Source of the DNA: Clusia tigrina
Taxonomy: Eukaryota > Arthropoda > Insecta > Diptera > Clusiidae
Assembly (NCBI GenBank): GCA_920105625.2
Contig: OV050031.1
Location: 73,851,995 to 73,915,994 of the forward strand
Length of the DNA: 64,000 bases
Direction of reading: 5' to 3'
Made by a program: the position numbers and the translations under genes. Positions 63,401 through 64,000 of this stretch are shown one piece after another (the stretch's first letter is position 1; each line of letters opens with the position of its first letter). The notes below the pieces were generated by a model. The model did no database searches, was not told the origin of the DNA, and was given only the letters and a program-made list of their open reading frames with translations.

Positions 63401-64000
63401 TGCGACACCGACTGAGATGCCGACTGAGGCAGATAGGTGTAGATATAGGCATAGAGAAGGCAGCAGACCCCCCAATCGACAGCGACGCCGACTGAGACGC
63501 CTACAGAGACGCTGACAGAGGCTGCGACGCCGACTGAGACGCCAACTGAGGCAGATAGGGGTAGATATAGGCATAGAGTAGTCAGCAGACCTCTCGATCG
63601 ACAGCGGCAGCGACTGAGATGCCTACAGATACGCTGATAGAGGCTGCGACACCGACTGAGACGCCGACTGAGGCAGATAGGGGTTGATATAGGCATAGAG
63701 AAGGCAGCAGACCCACCCAATCGACAGCGGCAATGACTGAGACGCCTGCAGAGACGCTGACAGAGGTTGCGACGCCGACTGAGGCAGATTAGGGTAGAAA
63801 TAGGCATAGAGAAGGCAGCAGACCCCCCAATCAACAGTGGCAGCGACTGGGACACTTACAGAGACGCTGACAGAGGCTGCGACACCGACTGAGATGCCGA
63901 TTGAGGCAGATAGGTGTAGATATAGGCATAGAGAAGGCAGCAGACCCACCCAATCGACTGCGGCAATGACTGATATGCCTACAGATACGCTGATAGAGGC
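60431..64000 (+). repeat. 123-bp subfamily domain 5 mixed with 122-bp units; 1.47-kb HOR
   Basis: Section 60.43-60.83 kb matches 61.90-62.29 kb with an offset of 1466 bp, and 60.85-61.06 kb matches 62.41-62.62 kb with an offset of 1555 bp. The 89-bp difference is a deletion at about 60846. Sections 61.35-61.8 and 63.4-63.95 kb also resemble each other. 123/111-bp units dominate at 60.85-61.12 and 62.39-63.25 kb, with the + frame open from 62409 to 63089. A 2-bp loss (GGGGTTGATAAGCATAG) lies near 63085. The window ends in mid-unit. Confidence 0.88.
60844..60854 (+). repeat. Deletion junction, 89 bp lost relative to the 62.3 kb copy
   Basis: GAGACGCTG is followed by CCAGACAATGACTGAG. The paralogous copy at about 62310-62415 has a full unit here. 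Comparing offsets on each side (1466 and 1555 bp) gives an 89-bp loss. Confidence 0.88.

Larger units (their letters stand above)
1..64000 (+). repeat. 122-bp head-to-tail satellite array filling the window
   Basis: Every stretch I read, from first to last base, is a copy or fragment of one ~122-bp unit. The order of landmarks never changes: GCGGCAGCGACTGAG, then 12-bp GAGACG-type subrepeats, then GATAGGGGTAGATATAGG, CATAGAGAAGGCAGCAG, a C-tract and AATCGACA. I saw no inverted unit and no inserted foreign sequence. 64000/122 gives roughly 520 units. The window cuts units at both ends, so the array extends outward on both sides. Large HOR arrays of this kind are known from eukaryotic centromeric, pericentromeric and subtelomeric heterochromatin. 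The species and repeat family are not recognised. The - strand would be an equally valid reference strand; the + strand is used here because the unit was defined on it. Confidence 0.97.

Noticed and set aside
1..64000. CRISPR array
   Set aside because: The whole 122-bp unit is conserved. There are no short direct repeats separated by unique spacers and no cas genes.
1..64000. Bacterial or phage origin
   Set aside because: Tens of kilobases of gene-free tandem repeat with HOR structure is not expected in a prokaryote. No prokaryotic gene, rRNA or tRNA was seen.
1..64000. Telomere-like repeat because of GATAGGGGTAG
   Set aside because: TAGGGG occurs once per 122-bp unit and is not in short tandem runs. 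It is part of the satellite monomer.
1..64000. CENP-B box
   Set aside because: I looked for the TTCG....A..CGGG pattern on both strands of the consensus unit and did not see it. GGGTAG and CGATCG parts do not fit.
1..64000. Pol III promoter or tRNA/SINE-derived monomer
   Set aside because: No box A and box B pair, no poly-A or target-site duplication, and no tRNA fold was recognised in the unit.
1..64000. Hairpin-forming inverted repeats within the unit
   Set aside because: The best case found (GCCT near CCTACAG pairing with AGGC about 20 bases on) is only a 4-bp stem, no more than chance.

Overview
The whole 64 kb window is one tandem-repeat (satellite) array. I find no unique sequence, gene, RNA gene, transposon or CRISPR array. 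The basic unit is about 122 bp, repeated roughly 520 times, always head-to-tail in the same orientation. The window begins and ends inside units, so the array continues past both edges. A continuous non-coding-looking array of this size with multi-level higher-order repeats (HORs) indicates eukaryotic heterochromatin (centromeric, pericentromeric, subtelomeric or a B/sex chromosome). I do not recognise the repeat family and cannot name the organism.

The unit has two parts. About half is a degenerate 12-bp subrepeat (type form GAGACGCCGACT). The rest is a more unique part containing GATAGGGGTAGATATAGG, CATAGAGAAGGCAGCAG, a C-tract (normally six C) and AATCGACA. Counted on one consensus unit the + strand is about 61% GC and very T-poor (36 A, 12 T, 41 G, 33 C), with CpG close to expectation. 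Unit length varies mainly in steps of 12 bp (about 110, 122, 134 and 146), plus 1-bp changes in the C-tract.

Layout. 1-9.6 kb: mixed, older-looking unit variants with a 569-bp tandem duplication (2.28-3.41 kb). 9.6-11.9 kb: a ~1.0-1.26 kb duplication. 11.9-16.4 kb: mixed units. 16.4-23.3 kb: two near-identical 2.85-kb HOR copies plus a partial third. 23.3-27.1 kb: a diverged relative of the next block. 27.1-32.6 kb: two near-identical 2.77-kb HOR copies, then a partial copy. 34.3-35.5 kb: a 366-bp (three-unit) repeat. 35.5-60.4 kb: a mosaic of blocks marked by a long C-tract and a CAGCGCGCCCACAC unit, present six times, including 7.0-kb and 23.3-kb distant copies, a 3.23-kb tandem copy and a 601-bp tandem copy. 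Interspersed at 39.8-40.6, 41.3-42.6, 47.9-48.5, 51.2-52.6 and 60.9-63.8 kb are domains of a 123/111-bp subfamily whose units are multiples of three. 53.1-57.9 kb holds 0.96-kb and 1.43-kb HORs.

Many open reading frames can be drawn, especially on the - strand, but the repeat explains them: the - strand lacks stops in two frames of the consensus and has one TAG in the third. A 122-bp unit shifts frame each time, so - strand ORFs typically span up to three units (about 70-115 codons). The 123/111-bp domains keep frame and give 220-590 codon ORFs in several frames at once, including a + strand Thr/Glu/Pro-rich 41-residue repeat. I do not annotate these as genes. The interest here is satellite evolution: nested 12-bp, 122-bp and multi-kb levels, recent segmental duplication, conversion-like patches and homopolymer slippage at paralogous sites.
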